From Guyparkeria sp016278265 (GTDB lineage Bacteria > Pseudomonadota > Gammaproteobacteria > Halothiobacillales > Halothiobacillaceae), in the NCBI RefSeq assembly GCF_044582145.1, contig NZ_JBDODO010000001.1: 64,000 bases of DNA. The stretch is one strand, 5' to 3'. The position numbers were made by a program, and so were the translations under genes. This document shows positions 26,803 through 34,870 of the stretch, one piece after another. The first letter of the stretch is position 1, and each line of letters opens with the position of its first letter. The notes beneath the pieces were generated by a model, which was given only the letters and a program-made list of their open reading frames with translations, did not search any database and had not been told where the DNA came from.

Positions 26803-28152
26803 TCAGTCGAGTCCCCATTTCTGCAACCGGTAGCGCAGCTGGCGTAGGGTGAGGCCCAGTCGGCGGGCGGCCTCGCTGCGATTCCAACGGGTCTGCTGCA
26901 AGGCGGCAAGCACGTCGTGCTGTTCGTCGGTCTCCGGGATGAAGCCGGGGCAGGCACCCAGGGTCGAGGAGGGTTCCTCCTCGCCGGTCATCATCGGGTG
27001 CGGCGCGACCGCCTCCTCGGTGATCCGCTCGCCGTCGGTCAGGGCCATGGCGCGTTCCAGCAGGTTTTCCAGTTCCCGCACGTTGCCCGGGAAAGTCTGG
27101 CTGGCCAGGGTCTGCAGCACGGCGGGATCGATGCTCGGTACCGGGCGATGGTCGCGGGCAGCCAGCCGCGCGACGATCGCTTCAGCCAGCGCCGGCAGGT
27201 CGTCGAGTCGTTCGCGCAGCGGCGGCACGCGCAGGCCGATGACGTTCAGGCGAAAGAACAGGTCCTGGCGGAATCGACCCTCGGTCACCGCCTGGTTGAG
27301 GTCCTGGTGCGAGGCCGAGACGATTCGCACGTCGATGGGCACCTCCTCGGTGCCACCCACCGGCCGCACGCGGCGTTCCTGCAGCACCCGCAGCAGGCTG
27401 ACCTGCAGCGGCAGCGGCAGTTCGGCAATCTCGTCGAGAAACAGCGTGCCACCCTCGGCCGCTCGGAACAGGCCGGGCTTGTCGCGGGTCGCCCCGGTGA
27501 ACGATCCCTTATGGTGGCCGAACAGCTCGGACTCGATCAGCTCGCCGGGGATAGCGCCGCAGTTGACCGGCACGAACGGTCCGCCCGCGCGGCTGCTGTG
27601 GGCATGGATCTCGCGGGCGACCAGTTCCTTGCCGGTGCCGGACTCGCCCTGGATGAAGATTGGCGCCTGTGAGCGGGCCAGGCGGCCGATCATCTCGCGC
27701 AGTTGACGCATGGCGCGCGACTGGCCGATTAGGGGCGAGTCACTGCCCTCCGCCTCGGCGGGGACGTTGGCCGTCGGTTGGCCGGGCTGCAGGTTGCGGG
27801 CATCCCGCAGCAGGCGCCGCAGGGTGTCGTGTTCGATCGGCTTGTTGATGAAGTCGAAGGCGCCGGCCTTGAGTGCGCGCACGGCGGCCTCCACCTGGCC
27901 ATGCGCGGTGATCACCGCCACCGGCAGGTCGGGGCGCTGGCGGCGGATCTCGTCGACCAGGTCCAGGCCGTTGCCGTCGGGCAGGCGCATGTCGGCGAGA
28001 CACAGGTCGATCTCCTCGCCGTGACGGTCGAGCTGCTCGCGGGCCTCGGCCAGGTCGGCGGCCTCGAGTGTGGGCACGCCTTCGCGTTTCATGAACAGGG
28101 CGACCAGCGTGCGGATATCCTGCTCGTCGTCCACGATCAGGCAGTACGCCAT
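26803..28152 (-). CDS. pilR: Sigma-54-dependent response regulator PilR
   Basis: 449 residues in NtrC layout: receiver domain (CLIVDDEQDIRT, phospho-acceptor Asp in LCLADMRLPDGNG), AAA+ domain (GESGTGKE Walker A, ELFGHHKGSFTGAT sigma-54 loop, LFLDEIAELP Walker B) and a Fis-type C-terminal helix-turn-helix. It activates type IV pilin transcription in relatives. The partner kinase PilS is 9 kb away at 37137-38762; a mobile element separates them. ATG 28152 is the native start because the element's core repeat CATCTT begins exactly there. An in-frame ATG at 28182 lies inside the element end and could add 10 residues. Confidence 0.92.
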   Translation of the reverse strand: MAYCLIVDDEQDIRTLVALFMKREGVPTLEAADLAEAREQLDRHGEEIDLCLADMRLPDGNGLDLVDEIRRQRPDLPVAVITAHGQVEAAVRALKAGAFDFINKPIEHDTLRRLLRDARNLQPGQPTANVPAEAEGSDSPLIGQSRAMRQLREMIGRLARSQAPIFIQGESGTGKELVAREIHAHSSRAGGPFVPVNCGAIPGELIESELFGHHKGSFTGATRDKPGLFRAAEGGTLFLDEIAELPLPLQVSLLRVLQERRVRPVGGTEEVPIDVRIVSASHQDLNQAVTEGRFRQDLFFRLNVIGLRVPPLRERLDDLPALAEAIVARLAARDHRPVPSIDPAVLQTLASQTFPGNVRELENLLERAMALTDGERITEEAVAPHPMMTGEEEPSSTLGACPGFIPETDEQHDVLAALQQTRWNRSEAARRLGLTLRQLRYRLQKWGLD

Positions 28153-28155
28153 CTT
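28150..28155. other. Left attachment core of the mobile element (CATCTT)
   Basis: CATCTT overlapping the pilR start codon. The same six bases occur at 37130-37135, next to the pilS stop. Removing the sequence between them recreates a tight pilS-pilR junction with an AAGGGA ribosome site 8 nt before the pilR ATG. Confidence 0.7.
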
Positions 28156-28185
28156 GTTACTATTCCTTGTAGCATGTGACATTAG
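28156..28185 (+). repeat. Left terminal imperfect inverted repeat of the element
   Basis: Begins GTTACTATTCC and contains ATGTGACAT. It matches the right end read on the other strand at TTACT and ATG-N2-ACAT, and resembles the region upstream of the first recombinase gene. Confidence 0.6.
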
Positions 28186-28228
28186 TTCATCCCTTTGATT
28201 TCAAGGGAAAAGCGTGGAGGTATCACTT

Positions 28229-28654
28229 TCATGGCTTTTTCGAGGGGAAGGCGACCACTTTTTCGTTGTCGACGATAGCCCGCAGACGCCGGTTTTCGGC
28301 CGCCAGAGAGGCCATCTCGGAAGCCATGTCCCGGTTGAGCGTTCTGACCTCGGCGTACTCTTCTCTGAGCGCCCTGAGCTTGGCTCTCAGTTCCTTGAGT
28401 TCGAGGTGCTTCTGATCCCGCTGTTTGCGGGCACCCTTGTTGACCGCCTCCCGAATACGCTCTGCGAGTTCGGGATGGTTGTTGGTGATCGTCGCCCGGC
28501 TGAAACCTGATTCCTCGGCAACGGCCTTGATGCTGAGCTTACGGCCTTTCTCGACCACCTTGGGGCGACCTTTCTCGATCCGCACGAGGGCGAGACGTAT
28601 GGCCTCTTTGGTCCGTTCGCCCCGAGTGCGGCCTTTGGCGTCAGGTTCCGACAT
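28229..28654 (-). CDS. TnpC-like HTH and coiled-coil accessory protein of the element
   Basis: 141 residues. The N-terminal half has a helix-turn-helix-like segment (LSIKAVAEESGFSRATITNN). The C-terminal half is a strongly charged coiled coil (LELKELRAKLRALREEYAEV) ending with a short basic tail. Size, position after the last recombinase and composition fit TnpC of Tn554-like transposons or DUF6262-type proteins, which assist strand choice or orientation of recombination. The start codon lies inside the end of the preceding recombinase gene (14-bp overlap). Confidence 0.75.
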   Translation of the reverse strand: MSEPDAKGRTRGERTKEAIRLALVRIEKGRPKVVEKGRKLSIKAVAEESGFSRATITNNHPELAERIREAVNKGARKQRDQKHLELKELRAKLRALREEYAEVRTLNRDMASEMASLAAENRRLRAIVDNEKVVAFPSKKP

Positions 28655-30509
28655 CGGCTAGATCCTCCTCGGTTGCCCCAAGGCCTTTCAGGACGTTCTC
28701 GGCGTTCCGTAGGCTTCTCTCGACCTGAGCCTGCCCGCCTGGCCCAAGGTCGTCGAGGTAGAGCAGTTCGCGCTGCTGGGCGTATATGCCTTGCCATGCG
28801 GCCTTCTGAGACTCGTCGATAACCGCGTTCGCACAATCGGCACAGCGAGTCTTTTCCACACCTTGGCCGCCGTTACAGCCATCAAAATCAGCCGTACACC
28901 AGGCGACGCCTGTCGCCCGTATGTAAACGAGGTGGCTGATTTGCTCAGCCATCTTTCTTCGGTCGGCCTTCGTCCTCAGTAATTCGCCCTTGTTCCTGGT
29001 GCGGAAAGTTCGGACCGGTTCGGACGCCCCGCCCGTCAGGATCGCGTCTGGTTCGAACCAGTGTTCCACAAGATCCGTTCGGGCATCGAGCACTGCCCTG
29101 TTGATTTCGTCGACCAGTTCCTGATCCCTGTCTTCTGACATGGCGTACAGGGTGGTCATGTCCAGATTCCAGTGCTTGAAGTGGTCACGCAGGTAGCGAA
29201 GGTCGCCGAAGGCACTGTGAGCGGCGTAGACAGCGAATGTGCGGCGAAACTGATGCGGGGCGAAGTGCCAGTTCAGTCCGCACTGGGCAGCAACCGCATT
29301 GAGTCGGGCAATAATCCCAGCGGCAGAAATTGTTCCAATCTGGTTTTCGCCACGGGTAGAGGTCGCCAGGAACAGCCGATCCTTATCCTTGTGCAGCCGG
29401 GAAATCTCCGGGTCCGACGGGGTTTCGGCCCGCAGTTCATTGATGAGGTGCTCAAGTCGTGTCTGTAGCGGCTGGGCAAGGCGCTCAGCCACGGCGATGG
29501 CTCGGTGGGTGATCTCGGACACGAGCCATTCGCAGTCCTGCGCTCCCCCGGTCGTCTTGTAGGTCAGCCCCCGCATCCAGTAGAACGGATCGCCGTCATC
29601 GTCCAGCGTCTTGAAGGCGGCCTGACTCTCCAGTGAGCAGAGCTCCGACACCCGGATGCCACTCGTCACCAGGATGATGCACATGCACGCCGACTGCAGG
29701 AACCGCTCAGAATCGTGAACCTGTCTCGGAGTCCAGCCCCGCTTTTGTAGCCGAGCACGAATCTGCCAATAGCTCATCCCGTCAGCCTGCCAGGCGTCAA
29801 TCTTTGTCCTTAGCTGGCTGACCTCGTCGGCTCGATCCAGCCATTCGACCGCCGACTGGAACAGCGGCCCCAGGATGTCATCCGGGATGACTTGGGTCTT
29901 CGCCTCTTGTCCGCTCAGACGAGTTTGGCCTGTCCCCCCGGCAAGATGCTTCGCCGACGATTCCGGCCAAGGGTGGGGCATGGGATCGTCATACCGCTGA
30001 CTGAGGAAATGGAGCTTCTCCAGGGCAGCAAAACGGTGCGTCAGAGTCTGGGCCGCGAGCGGCTCACCCTTCCTGTTCCGTACCCGCCGGCAGAACGTCA
30101 CATACTGCTGGCTGACCAATGGGGTGACGTCGCTCAGTCGGTCAACGTCTTGTTCTTCCAACCAGGTCAGAAATTGACTCGCTGTGACGAAGAAGCCACG
30201 GATCGTGCCGCCCCTCGGAGGGTCGCGCCCCTCGATGCCGACCAGAATGTAACGGGCCATGAGAAACCGCAGCGTCTCCCGAAACGGCGCAGGGATCCGG
30301 GAGAAGTCCAGTTTCTTCACGTTATCTTTCACCCCCGCCGAGAACATGCTGTCAGGTAGAACCCAGACGGGATCACCGTAGCGGCTCAGGACGTGATAAC
30401 TGCCGTCCACAAGCTCCATGCTGGCAATGACGGCATTCGAGTCAATGTTCCCGGACTGGACGGCCTGAATGGTCTTGTACTGCTCGGCGTGGAAAACGGC
30501 TTGCCTCAT
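28641..30509 (-). CDS. Tyrosine recombinase 3 of the element (TnpB-like)
   Basis: 622 residues, third gene of the recombinase operon. Catalytic residues are visible: Arg in TSGIRVSEL, the HxxR box in APHQFRRTFA, His in HFKHWNLD and the nucleophile Tyr in TTLYAMSED. After the catalytic core a cysteine-rich C-terminal segment (CTADFDGCNGG...CADCANAV) may bind zinc. The size matches TnpB of Tn554 (630 residues). Its start overlaps the preceding stop by 4 nt. An apparently complete active site suggests it cuts DNA. Confidence 0.88.
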   Translation of the reverse strand: MRQAVFHAEQYKTIQAVQSGNIDSNAVIASMELVDGSYHVLSRYGDPVWVLPDSMFSAGVKDNVKKLDFSRIPAPFRETLRFLMARYILVGIEGRDPPRGGTIRGFFVTASQFLTWLEEQDVDRLSDVTPLVSQQYVTFCRRVRNRKGEPLAAQTLTHRFAALEKLHFLSQRYDDPMPHPWPESSAKHLAGGTGQTRLSGQEAKTQVIPDDILGPLFQSAVEWLDRADEVSQLRTKIDAWQADGMSYWQIRARLQKRGWTPRQVHDSERFLQSACMCIILVTSGIRVSELCSLESQAAFKTLDDDGDPFYWMRGLTYKTTGGAQDCEWLVSEITHRAIAVAERLAQPLQTRLEHLINELRAETPSDPEISRLHKDKDRLFLATSTRGENQIGTISAAGIIARLNAVAAQCGLNWHFAPHQFRRTFAVYAAHSAFGDLRYLRDHFKHWNLDMTTLYAMSEDRDQELVDEINRAVLDARTDLVEHWFEPDAILTGGASEPVRTFRTRNKGELLRTKADRRKMAEQISHLVYIRATGVAWCTADFDGCNGGQGVEKTRCADCANAVIDESQKAAWQGIYAQQRELLYLDDLGPGGQAQVERSLRNAENVLKGLGATEEDLADVGT

Positions 30510-32137
30510 GCGACGTACTCCGACCCCAGCATTTCCGGGTCACGCCAGAACGGGTGTGGGTCGACCCTGGCTCGTTCCCTCACGGATCTCACCTGATCGT
30601 CATCAAATTGGGGCGCGATCTCGTTATCAATGATCCGAATGATGTGCCGGTAGATCTTCGCCCACCTTTTGGCTCCCAGCTTGTTCCTCATCCTCACCAG
30701 TATCCAGTAGAGGCTGTAGACGCGGTATAAATCCTCACCCGTCACGACGAAGTGTGGGCAGCGAAAGCAGGCCAGGAACTGTTGGCAGTGTTCATTGCCG
30801 TTTCCCGGCGCAAACCGACCATGCAGCGTGTCTTGGCACTTGGCTACCGGCGTGTTCTCCGTTGGCAGTTGTTCGATCTTGCCTTGATTCAGCAACTCGT
30901 CGGTTCGGACCTCGCCCATGAGCCGCCAGTCCTTCTCCGCGCTTTCCGGGGCCTCCAGGTAGTGATCGTTGGACACCTTCGGGGTGTGACCGGCCAACTC
31001 GGCCGTCAGAACGGGGTTTCCACCGGACAGGTCGAACAACCTGTTCACGAAGGTTGTTCGCAGCCGCGTAGCATTGAGTTGCAGGGGTTGCCCGTCGGCG
31101 TCGAGTAGCTGATGTCGATCAACAAACGCATGTATCTGCGTGTTGAGAAATGTTCCCGATAGGCGGCACAAATTTCCGTGATGTTGTCCTCCACCTCGAG
31201 ACTCGTAGACGAACAACAGGTCGGGGTAGCGACTCGCCTGTCGGATTGAGGCATTCCTGTCGCGGACATGATCGATGATCTCAGCGACCTTGGGCACCGC
31301 GTTCACTATGGATTCGATGTCTGAGGTTCGGCGAAGGCTCTGGATGTGCGTTGCGTTGCCGCGGCGCTTGAAGCTGGTCAGGACATACCGATCTGACTTG
31401 ACGGGATGCCGTGAAAGGCAGTCCGTCCGAAGTTCCAGGGCGGGGGAAGGGTTGATTCCAGTTCGGACGATTATCCCCATCAGGCAGGTGACAAGTTCGC
31501 GGGAGGTCAGCGGCCCGCTCCCCGTGAGGATCGCCTGCAGGCTTGTGTTGATCGCCCGGATAACCTTTTTGTACTCCGGCTCGCTCAGCGGTTTATCGCC
31601 CTTGTGCAGCCGATTGGCGTTCGGGTAGGGATTGCGGGGGAAGATGTCCTTGGCAAGCCAGCCTGATTGCCCCATGGCGAACAACACCGACTTGGCATGT
31701 CTGTATCGGGTCCGCTGTGTTTGTTTGGATGCATCCGATTGGGCTAGGTGAGCAACGAAGAGATCGATGAATTCACGATCAATGTCGTCCAGTTCCAGCT
31801 CACGCCTCAGTGCCGAGGCCATCACCGCGCAGAATGGCAGAAAGTGCCTCATCCCTTGATGGAAGTATGCGCCGATCGTGGCTGGGCTGAGCGTCCTCCC
31901 GTCGCTACTGAGGGAGTCCCTAGCCATTTTATCCACCACCCGTTGAGCGGCGTAGACCACGACATCGCAGCCTTGACCGTAGTGTTTGTCGAAATCGAGC
32001 CCGCGCGAGGATGTCGCGTTCTCGGGCAGCCACACGGTTGTCTCTGCAGGTGGCAGGCTTTCGAGCTTCAGCGTCTCGTCGTTGCCGACCTTGGCCGGCC
32101 GCTGGATTGGCGGGAACCGCAGTTTCTTTTTAGGCAT
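30506..32137 (-). CDS. Tyrosine recombinase 2 of the element, catalytic site partly lost
   Basis: 543 residues, second gene of the operon. The fold is recognisable, but the first catalytic arginine is replaced (RTGINPSPALEL, Asn where TGxR is expected) and the HxxR box reads TRLRTTF, keeping Arg but losing His. The later GH (ELAGHTPKVSNDHY) and a candidate Tyr remain. It may act as a non-catalytic or partner-activated subunit. A C-terminal CxxC-type patch (CQQFLACFRCPHF) is present. Its start overlaps the upstream gene by 8 nt. Confidence 0.82.
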   Translation of the reverse strand: MPKKKLRFPPIQRPAKVGNDETLKLESLPPAETTVWLPENATSSRGLDFDKHYGQGCDVVVYAAQRVVDKMARDSLSSDGRTLSPATIGAYFHQGMRHFLPFCAVMASALRRELELDDIDREFIDLFVAHLAQSDASKQTQRTRYRHAKSVLFAMGQSGWLAKDIFPRNPYPNANRLHKGDKPLSEPEYKKVIRAINTSLQAILTGSGPLTSRELVTCLMGIIVRTGINPSPALELRTDCLSRHPVKSDRYVLTSFKRRGNATHIQSLRRTSDIESIVNAVPKVAEIIDHVRDRNASIRQASRYPDLLFVYESRGGGQHHGNLCRLSGTFLNTQIHAFVDRHQLLDADGQPLQLNATRLRTTFVNRLFDLSGGNPVLTAELAGHTPKVSNDHYLEAPESAEKDWRLMGEVRTDELLNQGKIEQLPTENTPVAKCQDTLHGRFAPGNGNEHCQQFLACFRCPHFVVTGEDLYRVYSLYWILVRMRNKLGAKRWAKIYRHIIRIIDNEIAPQFDDDQVRSVRERARVDPHPFWRDPEMLGSEYVA

Positions 32138-33302
32138 CGACGATCTCCCTGCTCATGAAATCGATCTCATCCTGGTAGGCATCCATTAGATCGTCTTCGA
32201 GCTCCGAAATGCTGTGCAGGTAGTCCTTAGTGGTCTCAATGGATGCGTGGCCGAGGCGAGCCTGCACATACAGCAGGGGGAAGGTTTCCGCATTGCCCTT
32301 GAACTTCATCATTGCGTACAAGGTTTGCGTGGCGTAGGTGTGTCGCAGAACGTGGGGCGTGACGTAGGGAATGCCGGCCGCGTCCCCGGCCTTCTTGATG
32401 ACCTTGTAGATGCCTGCCCCGTCGTTCGCGTAGGGTCGACCATCATTCGTCAAGAACAGCACCGACTGCTTCTGCCCCGAGATGCTTTCATGCTGATGCC
32501 GACGATCGGTGACGTACTGCCAAAGGTCTGCCATGACGGTTCGCGGAACGTCGATCCCTCGAGGTTGGTTGTTCTTGAGTTTCATGTCGGCTGGATCGCA
32601 ATTCACCCGGATGAATGTTCGGTTCTTTGTGTAGTTGGCCGCGTTAAAGACGTACTTCAGTGGGAAAGTGGCCAATTCCTGGCGACGCAGTCCTGACGTA
32701 AGCGCCAACCGCGCGATCAGGTTGTGAGTGGGGTTCTTGAGGGCGTGCAAGAGGTCGCGTACCTGATCCTTGTTCAGCACCCGAATGACGGGGCGTGGTG
32801 TCTTCGCCATAACATTCGGTGACATGCGTTGGCCGCCGCTCGCATCGACATGAGCAAGGAAACCCTTAGGTTGCCTCACTCTCACTGTCTCCATGTCGTA
32901 TGGTAGGGCTGAAACCCAACCCCTCTTCATGGCGTGCTGATAGAACGCGATGAGAAGTCGTAGCCGGGCATTCATGGTTGATGCCGCCAGGTTCCCGCCA
33001 TCGGCTCTCAAGCCCCAGTCCCGGTACTCCGCTAGGATTGTGCCTTCTCGGTCATTGCCGACATCACGCCAATCCCTGTCGTATGCCTCACAGAAGGCAA
33101 AGAACTGGTACAGCGCTTTACCGTAAGTCTCCCACGACTTCTCTGACCCAACCCTTCCTCTCTGGAACAGGTAGTAGATGCAGAAGTCCAGCGCCTCCTC
33201 TTCGACCTTCCCCTCCTTGGAGATGAGGATCGGGAAGCCCGCGTAGCCGTGGTCGCTTTTAGGGTTGAGCTTGAACTTCTCGGTGCTGAAGAAGAGATCC
33301 AT
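32130..33302 (-). CDS. Tyrosine recombinase 1 of the element (TnpA-like integrase)
   Basis: 390 residues, first gene of the operon. The full catalytic set is visible: Arg in TSGLRRQEL, HxxR in TPHVLRHTYA, His in ARLGHASIETT and Tyr in KDYLHS. The N-terminal SAM-like core-binding domain spans about residues 25-130. The length fits TnpA of Tn554 (361 residues). There is no IntI-specific extra helix, so it is not an integron integrase. The upstream region carries an inverted repeat (33330-33346) similar to the element end, suggesting autoregulation. Confidence 0.9.
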   Translation of the reverse strand: MDLFFSTEKFKLNPKSDHGYAGFPILISKEGKVEEEALDFCIYYLFQRGRVGSEKSWETYGKALYQFFAFCEAYDRDWRDVGNDREGTILAEYRDWGLRADGGNLAASTMNARLRLLIAFYQHAMKRGWVSALPYDMETVRVRQPKGFLAHVDASGGQRMSPNVMAKTPRPVIRVLNKDQVRDLLHALKNPTHNLIARLALTSGLRRQELATFPLKYVFNAANYTKNRTFIRVNCDPADMKLKNNQPRGIDVPRTVMADLWQYVTDRRHQHESISGQKQSVLFLTNDGRPYANDGAGIYKVIKKAGDAAGIPYVTPHVLRHTYATQTLYAMMKFKGNAETFPLLYVQARLGHASIETTKDYLHSISELEDDLMDAYQDEIDFMSREIVDA

Positions 33303-33329
33303 TCAGGCACTTTACCGGAACATATCACT

Positions 33330-33346
33330 GTTACAAGAGTGGTAAC
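33330..33346. promoter_or_regulatory. Inverted repeat upstream of the recombinase operon
   Basis: GTTAC-N7-GTAAC, 28 bp before the first recombinase start. Read on the minus strand, GTTACCACTCTTGTAAC resembles the left element end GTTACTATTCCTTGTAGC, so recombinase bound at the ends could also bind here. Confidence 0.5.
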
Positions 33347-33440
33347 TTATGCGGTGTTGATTGATGAGTCCGGTTTGCCTCGCGTATCCATTGTGGCGTC
33401 ACAATCGGTTCGAGCGTACTGACTCGGGCCTGATTCGGTT

Positions 33441-33584
33441 CTACAACCGATTTGCCGCCGGTCGCTGCGGGCAATATTCAGGGCCGAAGAACTGGCAACG
33501 AGGGGCCACGAAGCAGTCCCGGCTTACGTAGCAAGGATCCAGCTCCCAAGATTTGTTGTGGCGGCAGCTTCGCCAGCAATTCAT
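33441..33584 (-). CDS. Small cysteine-rich protein (47 residues), candidate
   Basis: A short frame beginning MNCWRSCRHNKSWELD and continuing with four more cysteines (CYVSRDC, APRC, EYC), six in all, plus several aromatic residues. Such a composition is unusual for a chance frame in this GC-rich DNA and recalls small CW-type zinc-binding proteins. It starts 7 nt after the stop of the 207-residue cassette gene, on the same strand. No ribosome site is clear. A different overlapping frame (38 residues) starts at 33595. Unsupported by any named family. Confidence 0.4.
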   Translation of the reverse strand: MNCWRSCRHNKSWELDPCYVSRDCFVAPRCQFFGPEYCPQRPAANRL

Positions 33585-33590
33585 GTTGCG

Positions 33591-34214
33591 TCATGATTTC
33601 TTAGCGAGGCGCTCAGCAAACCACTGGTAGTGGGAACTGTTTTCGACTGGTATATTTTTGATGGCGGCGTGCAGGACGCGCAATTCTTCATCCTTCTCTT
33701 TGCGCTTGGAGTAGATGATGGCCAGCCTCCGATAGGTGAACGGGGTATCTACCCCTTCTTCGAGTAGACGTTCATACGCTGCAATAGCCTCGGTTATTTT
33801 CCCTTCTTTCTCCAAGGATCGCCCCTGCATATTTCCATCAGCGGCTTCACGATACCGAGCGTGGACAAATTCCCTATCGAGGTCAGCAATGGACTGTTCA
33901 ACTTGAGGAAGTTGCTTCATCTTGATAAATGGATAGTCCTCCGATAGCTGTTTCAGCTCGGCCAGTCTGTCCTTTGCCACATCAAGTCGGGAAATTTTGG
34001 TGTCGGCATTCTTTGAGTTGCTAGCAATCTGTAGAGATTCGTTGATCACTTCAACAAGACGTTGAGCGGAATCAACCATCGCTCGTTCAAGTTCGTCCAA
34101 TCCTCTGTCTGAGGACGGTCGTGAGGGGCGACGAGGGTTGCCTTTAGATCGGATCGCCCAGGCCACGACTGCGACGACCACCAATCCCACAAGCAAAAAG
34201 GCTAAAGCTTCCAT
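33591..34214 (-). CDS. Membrane-anchored TPR-like protein, cassette cargo
   Basis: 207 residues. The N-terminal membrane helix (FLLVGLVVVAVVAWAI) is followed by a basic linker, a helical coiled-coil region (residues about 45-120) and TPR-like repeats at the C-terminus (KITEAIAAYERLLEEGVDTP, YRRLAIIYSKRKEKDEEL). There is no enzymatic motif. A GGGAG ribosome site lies at the edge of the preceding attC-like site, as is usual for a gene cassette. TPR proteins with a single anchor occur as partners in defence or envelope complexes; no specific function can be assigned. Confidence 0.7.
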   Translation of the reverse strand: MEALAFLLVGLVVVAVVAWAIRSKGNPRRPSRPSSDRGLDELERAMVDSAQRLVEVINESLQIASNSKNADTKISRLDVAKDRLAELKQLSEDYPFIKMKQLPQVEQSIADLDREFVHARYREAADGNMQGRSLEKEGKITEAIAAYERLLEEGVDTPFTYRRLAIIYSKRKEKDEELRVLHAAIKNIPVENSSHYQWFAERLAKKS

Positions 34215-34230
34215 CGTGTTCTCCCTGGCG

Positions 34231-34301
34231 CCCAGCGCCAGTGGTAACAGGCGGCAACGGAGCGCAGCGTAGTTGACGTCCCGTTGACCACTTTGTTATG
34301 C
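34231..34301 (-). repeat. attC-like cassette site 1
   Basis: On the minus strand it opens GCATAACAAAG and carries nested arms (ACCAC with GTGGT, CCGTT with AACGG) around a spacer. The far outer arm GGGCGCCA replaces the expected GGGCGTTA, so the site is degenerate. The TAA stop of the 158-residue gene lies inside the opening motif, typical of integron cassettes. Confidence 0.6.
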
Positions 34302-34772
34302 ATTCTCGATGTTGTTGAACGTGATTATAGAGGCAAGCTCATCTTCAACGTCCACGCCGAAGGATATGCTTAGAGTGGCGACTTGCTTGCCGATTGAGGA
34401 GCGCAATCTTTGTAATTCATTTTCAAGAATGCTCTCTTGGATCGGCTTTTCTAAGCTTGAATACTTAGGATGCCCCACGTAATCCATGAACCTTCTACAC
34501 GCTCGCTGCATGGCAGCTAGAGACTTATCGAGTTCTTTGTTTCCCTGGAGTTTCCCTCTCTGACGCTCCAAATGATTACGAACGTTGTCGACACTTTGGA
34601 TACAGTGCCCTGCATCCTCCATGTCAAAGCGATTGAATAACACTCGTTTGTCAGATAAGTAAACCAACGTTTCCTCGGCCAGATCACTGGCCCAGTGTGG
34701 AGGCGTCCACTGTATTCCGAATATTGGCGTCGAAACACCAGTAACACTTTGGAGAATTCGCTTAAATTTCAA
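34296..34772 (-). CDS. Hypothetical protein (DUF6650-like), cassette cargo
   Basis: 158 residues, TTG start 4 nt after a strong AAGGAGG site. The N-terminus GVSTPIFGIQWTPP resembles a conserved motif of small uncharacterised proteins (I believe DUF6650). The middle is helical and charged (HLERQRGKLQGNKELDKSLA). No enzymatic residues, signal or membrane helix are seen. It is AT-rich compared with the host genes, is bounded by attC-like sites on both sides, and its stop falls inside attC-like site 1. Confidence 0.65.
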   Translation of the reverse strand: MKFKRILQSVTGVSTPIFGIQWTPPHWASDLAEETLVYLSDKRVLFNRFDMEDAGHCIQSVDNVRNHLERQRGKLQGNKELDKSLAAMQRACRRFMDYVGHPKYSSLEKPIQESILENELQRLRSSIGKQVATLSISFGVDVEDELASIITFNNIENA

Positions 34773-34787
34773 AGTTCCTCCTTGACG

Positions 34788-34867
34788 GATAACGCTAGCC
34801 GCAACCGGCGAATTTGTAGTGCGTGAAGCGAACGAAAAATGTGTCCGAGTTTACGGCATTGTTAGGC
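34788..34867 (-). repeat. attC-like cassette site 2
   Basis: On the minus strand it runs from GCCTAACAATGCC (matching RYYYAAC) to GGCTAGCGTTATCC, with GCCG(T/C)AA inner arms. About 80 nt, immediately after the 190-residue gene. Confidence 0.7.
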
Positions 34868-34870
34868 AAA

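Noticed and set aside
32130..33302. Integron integrase IntI for the cassette row
   Set aside because: The protein has a general tyrosine recombinase core but no IntI-specific extra helix region and is fused in operon with two other recombinases.
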